A DNA stretch of 64,000 nucleotides from Ephydatia muelleri (lineage: Eukaryota; Porifera; Demospongiae; Spongillida; Spongillidae). Below are positions 46,516-57,345 of the stretch, piece after piece (position 1 is the stretch's first letter; each line of letters starts with the position of its first letter). The notes beneath the pieces are model-generated. The model had not been told where the DNA came from. It saw only the letters and a program-made list of their open reading frames with translations, and did no database searches. Location of the stretch: the NCBI GenBank assembly GCA_013339895.1, contig JABACO010000008.1, positions 215,208 to 279,207 on the forward strand, in the 5' to 3' direction. The translations under genes and the position numbers were made by a program.

Positions 46516-48213
46516 GTTTCGCTCTTACCTGTTGGGCAAAACCATTTAGACTCCGAACAGAAGTTGCAATCCATTTCTAGGATGAGCAAAGTGGTAAGTG
46601 CTCTGCATTGTCTTGTTGAGGTCACCAAAGGTCGATGTAACATTACCATACTCCCCTTGTCCCCAGTACCAGCTCTACAAGATGGGGTTTGAGAACAGAC
46701 AGATGGAGCTGAAAGGGTGCCACTCCTTCCTGTACGAGCGCATAATAGAGGAAATAAGGTAAGAATTAGGGCGCGCATTATGAGGGAGGGTGTGATGTCT
46801 CTTACCTCCCGCAGGATGGCCCTGAGAGGGAAGAGGCTAGCAAAGAGGTACACAGACCTCTTGATGTTCATGCTCAGCCATGTTCAAGCCTCATATGTAC
46901 GTGTGTGTGTGTGTGGTGGATTGAGAAACTACAAGAGTTTGACGAGATCCTGCCGACTATGCCAATGTAAAACCTTCGCTAACGATGACTGACACGAGCT
47001 CAATAAGTAATTCTCAACACATAAAAAGGACTCTCTCTCCTGCATGCATGTGCAGCACAATACATCATCATCATTATAGTCTATTACACATTATAGTCTA
47101 TTATACATATAGTCAGAGGGAAGCTGCAAGTTCTGCTAGTGGAATAGGACTATGTGTCACATCTTCTGTGATATGGCTTCCAAACAACCCTATATCTGAT
47201 GACAAAGGAAAGAGAAAGCCTTCGGTTTGACAACAGGCTATAACACCGCAGGGTTCTAGTTACACTGAATGGGCAAAAAGAGATGAAGCACATGGTCCAA
47301 GTTGTTTCATGTATTCCAGATATGGAACTGAAACAGCATTTCATATGCAAACAAACCACAAAGAAATGGCGAATACCTTCACCATTTTTCCATTCCCATG
47401 CTATGCAGATCCCAAGCCAATTTCTATGAGTGATTGGGCAGTGCAGCAGACAGTGGATTGGTTCATGATGCACCACTTCAGCCAAGCAAGCACAGTTGCT
47501 GACAACACATAGAGTGCTATTGCAAGAAACTTGATTTGGAAGTGGTCCAGATGCAGCTCAGCATACAATTGAATGAAGCATGCTATTCATTACGAACGTG
47601 CTTGGGTTTCAGCACCTAGTAAGTCCTCCACCATCAGCAAGTGATGCGCAAAGACCAGTGGCCAGTAGCTCTACCAGTGATGACAACATTGTATTTGGGC
47701 TCTTGCAACAGCTAGACAGCATGAGTAATGATATACGCATGGATTATCTCAAGTTGAAGTATGTGAAAGACTTAAAGAACGTCTGCAGAATATTCGGCAT
47801 TGTAAGTTTCTCAAAATTGAATAAGTCTTCACTTGTAGATGTAGTTGTTGAGCACACTGGTAATACAAGGAGCACGATCAAGAAGCCCATCAATGTTGGA
47901 GAGCAGATGTTGTGCTCATATAATCTGACTCTATTTACCAAAGGCAAAGGTCAAGACAACATGCTCATAGGTACCTTAAATGAAGAAAACACTATTGGCC
48001 ATGTGAAAGCTTCGTAGCACATCATGATCCATGCTTGCCTGTTCTTGACAGGTTTCAACGACAAACAGATAGTTCCAGAGTCGCAACTAACAAGCATCAA
48101 CCAGATATACAGGGTAGAAGAGAAGCTAGGAGCACATGAGCCTGGTGGCCAAATACAGATCAGTTTTTATTGGCTGCGAAGTTAAGTCTTACAGGAGCGA
48201 CTGAGGCTGAAGC
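46516..48213 (+). pseudogene. Unrecognised coding relic inside LTR element 1 (part 1)
   Basis: Coding-looking frames are 47248-47512 (EWAKRDEAHGPSCFMYSRYG, MANTFTIFPFPCYADPKPIS, MSDWAVQQTVDWFMMHHFSQ), 47580-48017 (DSMSNDIRMDYLKLKYVKDL, KNVCRIFGIVSFSKLNKSSL, VDVVVEHTGNTRS), and about 48045-48213 (QIYRVEEKLGAHEPGGQ). It continues across LTR element 2 into 51950-52200. It interrupts RNase H of element 1, so it is a separate insertion, probably a DNA transposon gene. I cannot name the family, and no TIRs were found at the edges. Confidence 0.45.
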
Positions 48214-48349
48214 TATAGTGATTATTCATGAGTCTGTAATTGTGTTGTGTTGGGGTAAATTGGGAGGACAGCAGAATTGAGATTATCTATCTTATTCTCA
48301 TCGCATGATTTGTCGGGTTACGGTGTCAAGCAAAGTCTAAGTTGTTACA
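48214..48349 (+). repeat. 5' LTR of retrotransposon 2
   Basis: About 136 bp. Nearly the same as 51806-51949 but with a short deletion (CAGCAGAATT against CGGCATTATTCAGAATT) and several substitutions, so the insertion is old enough to have diverged. Confidence 0.92.
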
Positions 48350-48362
48350 TTGGTAGCAGAGA
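48350..48362 (+). promoter_or_regulatory. Primer-binding site, initiator tRNA-Met type
   Basis: TGGTAGCAGAG directly after the LTR is complementary to the 3' end of eukaryotic initiator tRNA-Met (CTCTGCTACCA). Confidence 0.75.
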
Positions 48363-49162
48363 ATGGCTAGTAGTAATCAAGTAAGTCTGCCTAAACCTTT
48401 TGCCTCGGGAAACATTTCCGAGCGGTTTACAGTTTGACATAAGTAGCGATGCAAACGAATGGGACAAAGAAAGTCGTCAAATTGCATACTCTAAGGCAGT
48501 TGATCGATCGAGCGATGCCAAAATTGGATTCTACATCGAAAGAGCAGTTAATTTTGCATCAATTCGTAGCAGGACTCCCAGCCACCGTTAGCAGGCAATT
48601 GAGCGCAGCAGGAGATTTGACTAATCTCCAGAGCACTTTGGAACGTGCAAAACTGCAGTTATCACTGGATGCAGAACAGAACGTGGCCACAGTAACACCA
48701 CAAATGGGAACAAGCAGCAGCCATTGTATCGAATGGTTGGTTGAACAAGTGGCAGCATTGACCAAACAAGTAGCTGCACTAAGTTCACGATCTAAAGACA
48801 GAGAGCAGAGACCTGTGCAATGTTACAATTGTGGACGACTGGGACACATACGCCGAAACTGTCGTTATCCTCAACAACAGCAACAGACAACGGGATGCCT
48901 GCAAGGGGCAACAGCCATCCCTCACGTCAGTAAGCCCATTAAACCGCATTATCATTGCTGCATAAAAAGTGAAGCATCCACTGTAAGAGGAAAAATTGGA
49001 GAGCGAGAGGTGGTCATCATGTTGGATTCCGGTTCATCAGTATCCCTTTTGAAAGAAGAAGTGATCAAAGGTGGCAAAAAGAAAGTATGTACAGAATACA
49101 CGACTAGCGATGGCTGCAGGAGAGGAGCTTCCCATCCTGGATCAGGTCACTGTTCACGTTAA
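48363..49162 (+). pseudogene. Gag and protease start of retrotransposon 2
   Basis: ATG at 48363 opens MASSNQVSLPKPFASGN. The frame then breaks: FDISSDANEWDKE appears in another frame, then LRQLIDRAMPKLD onward in the 48449-49162 frame. It contains LHQFVAGLPATVSRQLSAAG, a Leu/Gln coiled segment VAALTKQVAALSS, one zinc knuckle CYNCGRLGHIRRNC, and the aspartic protease motif VVIMLDSGSSVSLLKE. The middle of capsid is missing between DANEWDKE and LRQLIDR relative to related gypsy gags, so it is internally deleted. Confidence 0.82.
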
Positions 49163-49481
49163 ACTCAATAGCGTGGATAATGTACATGACTTTCTGGTGG
49201 TTGAAAAACTGATAACTTCTGCCATCCTTGGTATCGACTTCCTACAACAGCAAGGTATGTTGCTAGACTTCAGAACAACACCTGTGACCGTCCTATCGCC
49301 CACACTAGCAGATGCAATGAAAGCAGAAGTTGTTAGACATGAAAAGGATGAGGCTCTGTTGGAATCTCTCTTAGCAAACAGCCATAAGGGTAGAGACAAA
49401 ACGTGCAGTGTAACTGGAGTGGATGATGATGATGATGTCAACAATGATATGGTAGAAATGTGCCATACCTATTTTCAGTGA
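49071..49481 (+). pseudogene. Protease C-terminal half of retrotransposon 2
   Basis: A frameshifted continuation carries PILDQVTVHVKLNSV and the conserved ILGIDFLQQQG strand of retroviral-type aspartic proteases, then an acidic DDDDDVNND linker. It ends at 49481, before RT. Confidence 0.7.
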
Positions 49482-49499
49482 CCTGGCAGCAATAGAACC

Positions 49500-50284
49500 T
49501 TCACAGTATGTACGGCAAAACTTTGAAGCTGTAGTCAGGGAGTTTGGTGACCTCTTTTCAAAACAAACTGGCAGAACCAACATAGCCTCTCACCATATCA
49601 ACACAACGGGTTCACCTGTACGTGTGCCGGCTAGGAGAATTCCAGTTCACTTTAGGGAGGAAATCGAGGAACAGATAAAATGTATGCTGGAAAAAGGTGT
49701 AATTGAAATGAGCTGCAGCCCTTGGACAGCACCTGCTGTGTATGTGCGGAAGAAAACAGGTGAGATCCGGCTATGTGTTGATTATCGAGCGCTAAATAAA
49801 CAGACCCAAAAGGATGCATACCCACTCTCTCTGATTGATGAGGTGCAGGATCGGTTGACAGGATCTGCTATATTCTCCAAACTGGACTTATTGGCAGGTG
49901 CCAGTAGATGCAGAAGACCAAGCAAAAACAGCACTCTCTCCTGGGTTTGTTTCAGTTCAGGCGGATGCCTTTTAATCTGTGGAGCACCTAGCACATTCCA
50001 AAGGTTAATGAACACTGTCATGAGAGGGCTGTCCTTTGTCACCACGTACATCGATGATGTTTTGATCCACTCACCCAATGAAGAAGCACATAAGCTATAT
50101 CTTACTGAAGCATTCAAGCAACTTAGGCACGGGTCTCCTCTATCGCTGGGCTGTTGCATTGCAGGAGTACAATTTCAAAATTGGAACCTTGAACAGCAAT
50201 GCAGATGCTCTGTCTAGACGAAAGAGTCAAGAGAATTTACTCCTGTATCGACCGCAGCCACAGGAATGCAGACTAATGTGGTGA
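49500..50284 (+). pseudogene. Reverse transcriptase of retrotransposon 2, internally deleted
   Basis: RIPVHFREEIEEQIKCMLEK, GVIEMSCSPWTAPAVYVRKK, IRLCVDYRALNKQTQKDAYP and SAIFSKLDL are fingers/palm with the first catalytic Asp region. After a frameshift, APSTFQRLMNTVMRGL and YIDDVLIHSP (the YxDD box, about 50047) follow. After another shift the sequence jumps directly to YNFKIGTLNSNADALSRR, the end of RNase H. Most of thumb and RNase H are therefore deleted. Confidence 0.85.
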
Positions 50285-51768
50285 TTTTGGAGATTCAACG
50301 TGCACAACAGAACGATGTGGTAACACAAAGGTTGTGTGAAGCTCTGGAAACATCAGGACAGTGTCCAAAGGGATGCTTGTGGAGACGGTATGCTCAACTG
50401 TGGTCTCAGTTTGTCATTGTTAATGGTGTACTATGCAGGAAATATGCACCTGGACCAACAATAGAGGCTGTCACTGTGCCAATACTACCAAAATCATTGC
50501 AACAAAAGGCTCTACTCCAGTGTCATGACTCCCCTGGAGCTAGTCATCAAGGGTTTAAAAAGACCCTAGAGCGATTGCGACGCGAAGCGTATTGGGTAAA
50601 TATGGCACACGATGTAGAGCAGCATTGCAGGGAATGCCAGAAGTGCCAAAGCTCAAAATCATCTATTCCAAGCAGAGCACCACTCACAAAATTGCCTATA
50701 GGGCGACCATGGCAGATGATAGCAATAGATATTCTCCAAATTCCTGTTTCCACTAACAATAACAAGTACCTATTGGTAATCCAAGATTACTTTATGAAAT
50801 GGGCAGATGCTATTCCACTCCAAAACCAGAGGGCTGCTACTATTAGTGCGGAAATGGTGAAAGTATTCTGCACATACAGTATTCCTGACATTGTGCACTC
50901 TGATCAGGGTCGAAACTTTGAGAGTACAGTCTTTCAACAAACATTTAAAGCATTCGGAGTGGAAAAGTCACGTACAACAGCGTACCACCCTGAAGGAGAT
51001 GGAATGGTTGAACGGTTCAACCGTTCACTTTTACAACTGTTGCGTACATACGTAGAAAAGGAAGAGGAGTGGGAAAGCCATCTTCCCTTGGCCCTATATG
51101 CATATAGGACTGCTGTACACTCATCAGCAGCGGTGTCACCATTCATGTTAATGTATGGAAGGGAATCATCAAGTGGAGTTCTCATGCAGCCATCTGGTTA
51201 TAATGTTAGTGATTTCTCAACAGTCATGCAACTATCTCACCTACAGGATCTAGTTTAAGCACACAACACAGAAGCAGCTCACAGACAGAAATTGTATTAT
51301 GATAGAAGATCTGGTGAGCGTTGTTTCGAAATAGGTGACATGGTATGGTTGTCAATCCCAACGGCAGGAAAACTAGACCCTCACTGGGATGGAAAATGGA
51401 GTGTTAAATCTGTGAAGACTCCACTTACTTTGGAAATCACTGATGGAGTTAAAACCAAGGTTGTTCATGTCAACCGTCTATGTCAACGTATTGTGCCTAG
51501 CAGCACCAATAAGGAGGAACCCAGTGGGCGAGTGCTACAGGATTCACACCCAAACTGGGAAGCACCTCCAGTTGACCATGTGGAAATGCCACCCAGCAAA
51601 GTTCCACTCCCTGTTCACCATGAACATCAAGATGTGGTCCAAGATCTTCTGTTCAACCTGAGCATCTCGAACTGGTTGATCAAGAAAATGCTCCAGTTGA
51701 CCAACAGCATAATAACAGAGGAAAGACGATATCCTGAACGGATCAGATGCCCTCCAGAAAGATACTAG
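50266..51768 (+). pseudogene. Integrase of retrotransposon 2, one premature stop
   Basis: One frame with a single internal stop (TAA, 51256-51258). Zinc-binding His87, His94, Cys124 and Cys127 lie in CHDSPGASHQ and CRECQKC. Catalytic residues are Asp155 (IAIDIL), Asp213 (HSDQGRNF) and Glu249 (VERFNRSL), a D-x57-D-x35-E spacing typical of integrases. After the stop the same frame continues with YYDRRSGERCFEIGDMVWL, a WSVK strand and VHVNRLCQR, the chromatin/DNA-binding C-terminal domain. It ends in YPERIRCPPERY, as gypsy polyproteins often do. Confidence 0.92.
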
Positions 51769-51805
51769 CCTAGCTCGGGTCGAGCTTCCTAATAAAAGGG
51801 ACAAA

Positions 51806-51949
51806 TGTAGTGATTATTCATGAGTCTGTAATTGTGTTGTGTTGGGGTTAATTGGGAGGACGGCATTATTCAGAATTGAGATTTATCTATCCTATTGTCA
51901 TTGCGTGGTTTGTCAGGTTACATTGTCAAGCGAAGTCTAAGTTGTTACA
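51806..51949 (+). repeat. 3' LTR of retrotransposon 2
   Basis: Begins TGTAGTGATT and ends TTACA. The AATAAAAGGGACAAA just upstream combines a possible polyadenylation-like word and the purine tract. Confidence 0.92.
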
Positions 51950-52260
51950 AAGCTATCAACTACATGAATCTTGGTGACAGGGCATATGACAAATCACTAT
52001 AAAGTGTGATGCAGATGCTGCATTGCTGAAGAAGTTTATCCCTGATCGTTCCCACTGCGTGCAAGTCCTACATCATGCAGCCAACACCCAACTACTGGAT
52101 ATGTTCTATATAATTGCCTCCACTAAGAGGATAATTCGAATTGTTCACATTACCTATTCTACACAAGATCTTGCAACCTATTGTTATACTGTTAAATTTA
52201 TTCAAAGGAAGTATGGAGGATGGTACAACAGTGTACCTCCTGTATTACTCAAACCGATCA
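51950..52260 (+). pseudogene. Unrecognised coding relic inside LTR element 1 (part 2)
   Basis: Continues the frame broken by element 2 (INYMNLGDRAYDKSL, stop). Then, in another frame, CDADAALLKKFIPDRSHCVQ, VLHHAANTQLLDMFYIIAS and TKRIIRIVHITY. The Cys/Asp/His content suggests an enzyme-like fold, but I cannot assign the family. Confidence 0.45.
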
Positions 52261-52381
52261 GCAACTGCAGCCGTTTAAGTTTCAAGTCCTCCAACAACCA
52301 GGAAAGGACAACAGTAATGCTGACTACCTTTCTCATCTCCCAACAAAATGACTTTTGTCGCGGGAGAAGGGGGAAGGAGTC

Positions 52382-52612
52382 TGGCAGACTGACTACTTAC
52401 CACCTTTGTGTATGTTTACGTACGTATTGAGGATTTCCCCAGTATGGCCCCTATTGTTGCGCAGGCTACAACGGCCCGTAGGGTATCTGCTAGGGAGGTG
52501 CTTTGTGCTGTACTGTGTATGAGTGAGTGGGAAGTGATAAAGTGCTGTGTCCCCTAATTGAATACGTGGTCTCGGATAGTATCGTTGCTAGAGCAGGCAT
52601 TAATCCTTCACA
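52382..52612 (+). repeat. 3' LTR of retrotransposon 1
   Basis: See the 5' LTR. Directly preceded by the purine tract at about 52363-52380. Confidence 0.85.
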
Positions 52613-52779
52613 TCTAATCATAGGTCTATGCCACAAGAGCTGTTTGGTGCACGAAGTGCGTAACCGTGCGACACATATGTTTTCTACATGTGTACAATCA
52701 ATATGCACTTGGCAAAGTGTTAATTATGAAGGTTTTTTTCTCTATCTTGTATCATTTGTGACCTCACTGCTCAATTTGT

Positions 52780-53075
52780 TGGAAGCGGGATTCACAGCTG
52801 GTGCCGCCAGAGGTACAGAGCATGAGGCAAATGATGGAATGTGCAGGGAGCTTGGGTGGGTCTGTGTCCCCATGGTCGTTGAAGCTTATGGGGCTTGGGG
52901 TGCTGAAGCCATGGAGTCATTGTCGTGTCTGGCTTCTCGCTTAGCAACCAGTTCCAACAAGGCAAAGGCAGCTGTCCTCAATAGCCTATATGGCAGGCTA
53001 AATCTTAACCTTGTTAAAGCAAATGCCACTGCAATGCTGTCTAGATGCTTTGCCTCGGACATGTACACTATTTAG
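52780..53075 (+). pseudogene. C-terminal end of the LINE-like RT gene
   Basis: LEAGFTAGAARGTEHEAND, MCRELGWVCVPMVVEAYGAW, GAEAMESLSCLASRLATSSN, KAKAAVLNSLYGRLNLNLVK, ANATAMLSRC, stop. From memory this ELGW..P.VVEAYG.WG..A...F..LASRLA block closes the RT family whose body is at 41283-42935. It resumes about 170 bp after the 3' LTR of element 1, which places the LTR elements inside this gene, although part of the coding sequence between is missing. Confidence 0.7.
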
Positions 53076-54644
53076 ATTAGGTAGTTACTTATTTTATTAT
53101 GATATTCATGTTATCATTCATTGTAGTATCATATAATTATAACAATTGTATAATTTGATTAAAAATTTGCCATACAACCCTTATCGAAATATTATTCAGG
53201 GGTTAAAGTAAATCTGCATCTAATTAGTTAATATTTCTCTCCTGAAATGTTGTAACAAGCAGTTATATTTTAAAAATGCTTGATTGAAAACAACGCCCAT
53301 GGAACCAATCCTACACTACAAACGTACCTTCAAGTTTTCACTATGGTGTTCTGGAAGAGAAGTATGCTTTGTAACTACTTCAGAAGGGCCTTCTACAGAG
53401 AGCAATGTACATGAATATAAAATGCTATGAAAAATCTATAGAAGAGCATTAATTAATACTTCTATTGAAGAGGCACATTATAATCCTCAGCATCGAGGAA
53501 GTAAAAATATTATTGGTGTATTTGGATGGAGTGTGAATAGTGGGTATTATATATTATTCTTTGTAGCCAATTTGTTGAACAAAAATGAAAATCAACGTAC
53601 AACATATAAACGATGGCCAGGGATGACGAAAAGCTAGGACTGAGATTGAAATAGTATACAAAAAAGGTTTGTAAAAAAGTACACAATTACTGTATGTAAC
53701 TATTGGCGTAAAGAAGATATGTGTATGCCACATTTCAAATGCAATAATGGAGTAATATATTACGTACACAAATCTGCGTAGTCAGTTAACCACATGTTAC
53801 ATGCAGTACCATCCAGGGCAAAGTTAATCATTCATGTGCATGTGTTATCTGTTCCCTGCAAGTCCTCTGTGGTTAGATAGTATCAATTACTACATGTATG
53901 AATACAACTCGCTAACAAATGAATATGCCCATGCACATGAATAATTAATGCTTTAACTTCGCTCTGGACAGTATTGTATATCTGTATATTTTTTAATGGA
54001 ATTAATTGTTAATCATGTTGCATTAATGTAATGCAGGAAACACAGCCACATAAGTGTTGTGATGCTTAAACATGCAAAACTTCAATTTCTGATTGGCTGA
54101 ATAGCACCAGAATGATAAATATAAACATTTATTAAGTAACATGCCCCATCCAAACGGCTTCCATCGTTGCTTGAGTCCTGCAGGGATCTCCATCCCTTTA
54201 GGAGCACCAGGAGGAGGCAGTGACAACTGTGGTGTGTTAGTTGATTGAAACACTGACAGCTGACCCTTGATCCCAGCAACTGAAAGAGCAGAAACAAATT
54301 TACAATAAAAGTACATATTATACTAATTATAATGTACATACCCTTTATAATACAGGTACTGCTTACTGAAAAGATTATTCAAGTCCAAGTCACATGGAAT
54401 ATTATATCCCTACTACGATGCATGTCAGAGGCCCAGTATAAAATCTGAAATTGGTTTATACCAAGTGGATCTCAGTTAATCTGATGCGGTCCAGAAATAA
54501 CTGTGAGAATCTGCTGTACATATGACACTGTATTGATACATTGAAGTGGTGATGGAATGATTTTGTTACGTTATGGCCCAGATCAAATGATAAATTGTTA
54601 GAATAATGCATTCTGGTTGTCACGTAATATAACCTCCAAATGAC
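53076..54644. other. Gene-poor stretch with one exon candidate
   Basis: AT-rich. On the minus strand around 54290-54100, after CTCTTTCAG, a frame reads GIKGQLSVFQSTNTPQLSLP, PPGAPKGMEIPAGLKQRWKP and FGWGML. Upstream, at about 54413-54345, GYNIPCDLDLNNLFSKQYLY ends at a GTATGT donor, but the phases do not join cleanly. It may be a host gene end. Confidence 0.35.
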
Positions 54645-54896
54645 TTAACCCTTGACCAACGCTAATTAATATTCATGATGCATGACGTTACGCGGAGGGT
54701 TTTTAAATAGAAATGTTCAAATTTGAACGTACAAACGCTTGCGGGCTTTTCTCCAACGCGACGCATCCGATGATGCTTAATTTTCGACATGAGTGGAGAA
54801 GTTTTTGTTCTAAACGATTAAAGGAATTTGAGCACTAGGCGTGTATTTACGAATTGCTGACGAACTTTGAGTGAGCGTATTTGGAATAGTGAAGCG

Positions 54897-55096
54897 ATGC
54901 CCACTCTCGAAGGAGCCCTGATGCCTCCGTTATGTACGGTAAGTGTTCACACTAGCGTTAGTGTGTATTTACACACATTCACTTTACGTTTTTTCTCAAC
55001 CACCTTGATTGTATAGGCAGCTGGAAAGCTAGATGGTTCCTCAAACTTCCAGCTGCTAATTAGAAATGGTGACTCAAGTAAGCATCGCTGTTACAG
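54897..55096 (+). CDS. Candidate first two exons of an unrecognised gene
   Basis: Exon 54897-54938 (MPTLEGALMPPLCT) ends at a strong donor ACG|GTAAGTG. The 78-bp intron ends TTGTATAG. Exon 55017-55096 (AAGKLDGSSNFQLLIRNGDS, SKHRCYR) ends in phase 2 at CAG|GTAAGAG. Three good splice signals in phase support a real transcript start inside the piggyBac-like element. The next exon was not found because the downstream intron is satellite. No family is recognised. Confidence 0.4.
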
Positions 55097-55169
55097 GTAA
55101 GAGAAAGGGATGTAATGTATGTACTTCCATATCACAATGGTGCAATCATGCTTCAACTATGTTCCCTCC

Positions 55170-56850
55170 TTGTACCACAACCATGTTCCATCCTTGCGTC
55201 ACTACCATGTTACCCCCTTACGTCACAAGCATGTTCCCCCCTTGTGCCACAAGCATGTTACCCCCTTACGTCACAAGCATGTCCCTTACATCACAAGCAT
55301 GTTCCTCCCTTACGTCACAAGCATGTTCCCCCCTTGTGCCACAAGTATGTTACCCCCTTACATCACAAGCATGTTCCGCCCTTGTGCCACAAGCATGTTC
55401 CTCTCTTACATCACAAGTATGTTCCCCTCTTGTGCCACAAGCATGTTCCCCCTTACGTCACAAGCATGTTCCTCCCTTACATCACAAGCATGTTCCTCCC
55501 TTACATCACAAGCATGTTCCTCTTTTACGTCACAAGCATGTCTCCCCTTGTGCCACAAGCACGTTCCTCCCTTACATCACGAGCATGTTCCCCTCTTGTG
55601 CCACAAGCATGTTCTACCCTTACATCTCAAGCATGTTCCTCCCTTACGTCACAAGCATGTTCCCCCTTGTGCCACAAGTATGTTACCCCCTTACATCACA
55701 AGCATGTTCCGCCCTTGTGCAACAAGCATGTTCCTCCCTTACATCACAAGTATGTTCTCCTCTTGTGCCACAAGCATGTTCCTCTTTTACGTCACAAGCA
55801 TGTTCCTCCCTTACGTCACAAGCATGTTCCTCCCTTACGTCACAAGCATGTTCTCCCCTTGTGCCACAAGCATGTTCCTCCCCTACATCACGAGCATGTT
55901 CCCCTCTTGTGCCACAAGCATGTTCCCCCTTACGTCACAAGCATGTTCCCCCCCTTACGTCACAAGCATGTTCCCCCTTACGTCACAAGCATGTTCCCCC
56001 CTTACGTCACAAGCATGTTCCTCCCTTACGTCACAAGCATGTTCCCCTCTTGTGCCACAAGCATGTTCCACCCTTACATCACAAGCATGTTCCCCCTTGT
56101 GCCACAAGCATGTTCCTCCCTTACATCACAAGCATGTCCCCCCCTTGTGCCACAAGCACGTTCCTCCCTTACATAACGAGCATGTTCCCCTCTTGTGCCA
56201 CAAGCATGTTCCACCCTTACATCACAAGCATGTTCCTCCCTTACGTCACAAGCATGTTCCCCCATTGTGCCACAAGTATGTTACCCCACTACATCACAAG
56301 CATGTTCCGCCCTTGATCACAAGCATGTTCCTCCCTTACATCACAAGTATGTTCCCCTCTTGTGCCACAAGCATGTTCCTCCCTTACGTCACAAGCATGT
56401 TCCTCCCTTGCGTCACAAGCATGTTCCTCCCTTACGTCACAAGCATGTTCCTCCCTTACGTCACAAGCATGTTCCTCCCTTACGTCACAAGCATGTTCTC
56501 CCCTTGTGCCACAAGCATGTTCCTCCCTTACATCACAAGCATGTTCCCCTCTTGTGCCACAAGCATGTTCCACCTTTACATCACAAGCATGTTCCCCCCT
56601 TGTGCCACAAGCATGTTCCTCCCTTACATCACAAGCATGTCCCCCCTTGTGCCACAAGCATGTTATTACCCCCTTACGTCACAAGCATGTTCCTCCCTTA
56701 CGTCACAAGCATGTTCCTCCCTTACATCACAAGCACGTTACCCCCTTACATCACAAGCATGTTCCTCCCTTACGTCACAAGCATGTTCCCCCCTTGTGCC
56801 ACAAGCACGTTACCCCCTTACATCACAAGCATGTTCCCCTCTTGTGCCAC
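55170..56850 (+). repeat. 24-bp satellite, about 70 units
   Basis: Unit CACAAGCATGTTCC plus TCCCTTACGT, TCCCTTACAT or CCCTTGTGC variants, often alternating in small higher-order patterns. As 24 is divisible by three, all three forward frames stay open over hundreds of codons (353, 416 and 582). These ORFs are repeat translations, not genes. Many units contain TTACGTCA. Confidence 0.97.
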
Positions 56851-57032
56851 ACCACTGTGCGGAGTGAACTCAGGGATGCTACCACTAGCACCTGCTCCAT
56901 TGCGCACACTTGTCACTTTGCATTGCACACACAACCATATCTTCTCCCTTACTACATCCTCTACCCAGCTATGTTACATCCATTTATTATCATATTCATC
57001 ATTTCTATTCCTGTACCACTATTATTCATTAC

Positions 57033-57113
57033 TCCAGGTAGCGCCTTGATGACTTCATCATCAACATAGCCATCAAATTCGTCATCGCTACAGTCACTAT
57101 CTATGTCCTCCAT
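57033..57113 (-). CDS. Putative first exon of a piggyBac-like transposase
   Basis: Twenty-seven codons from ATG (57113) to a GGA|GTAATG donor: MEDIDSDCSDDEFDGYVDDE, then VIKALPG. In-frame TAG lies upstream. The acidic Asp/Ser-rich start and its position inside a TTAA-bounded element suggest a transposase N-terminus. No further exons are found. Confidence 0.4.
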
Positions 57114-57286
57114 GTAGTGGAGGAGGCTGAGGAAGGGACCCGCATCTGGTGATCGCCGCTACTTTACACCCAAGATAGAAGCCACACTATGCATAGAATT
57201 CAATTTTAGTTGTGTAAACAAACTTCGCGCAGCTGCAATTGATTACACACGCCCGCGCTACGCATTTATATTATGCCATCCCGCTT

Positions 57287-57345
57287 GGCCACTAAAGTGG
57301 CCTTCCGCAATGCGCAAGCGCTCGCGTACGGCCACTATAGTGGCC
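57287..57345. repeat. Subterminal palindromes of the piggyBac-like element
   Basis: GGCCACTAAAGTGGCC (57287-57302, one central mismatch) and GGCCACTATAGTGGCC (57330-57345, perfect) flank a GCGCAAGCGCTCGCG block. These could be transposase binding sites. Confidence 0.8.

Larger units (their letters stand above)
48214..51949 (+). mobile_element. Ty3/gypsy LTR retrotransposon 2, nested, 3.7 kb
   Basis: LTRs at 48214-48349 and 51806-51949 begin T(A/G)TAGTGATTATTCATGAG and end GTTGTTACA. The primer-binding site TGGTAGCAGAG follows the 5' LTR. Gag, protease, RT and integrase fragments follow in gypsy order, and a short purine tract (AAAAGGGACAAA) precedes the 3' LTR. AAGC flanks both sides (48210-48213 and 51950-51953), a 4-bp target duplication. 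The flanking frame GATEAEA / INYMNLGDRAYD is rejoined when the element is removed, which proves insertion into a coding relic. Confidence 0.92.
44171..52612 (+). mobile_element. Ty3/gypsy LTR retrotransposon 1, carrying further insertions
   Basis: LTRs at 44171-44438 and 52382-52612, then gag, zinc knuckle, protease start and RT/RNase H fragments at 44785-46515. The end of RNase H (QPFKFQVLQQPGKDNSNAD, about 52265-52325) and a polypurine tract GGGAGAAGGGGGAAGGAG precede the 3' LTR. Between the two RNase H parts lie another coding relic and LTR element 2. No clean target duplication was found. The element itself sits in the RT gene that resumes at 52780. Confidence 0.8.

Noticed and set aside
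55115..57069. Very long ORFs (353, 416, 582 and 284 codons) in overlapping forward frames
   Set aside because: They are translations of the 24-bp satellite, open in all frames because 24 is divisible by three. There is no start context or non-repeat domain.
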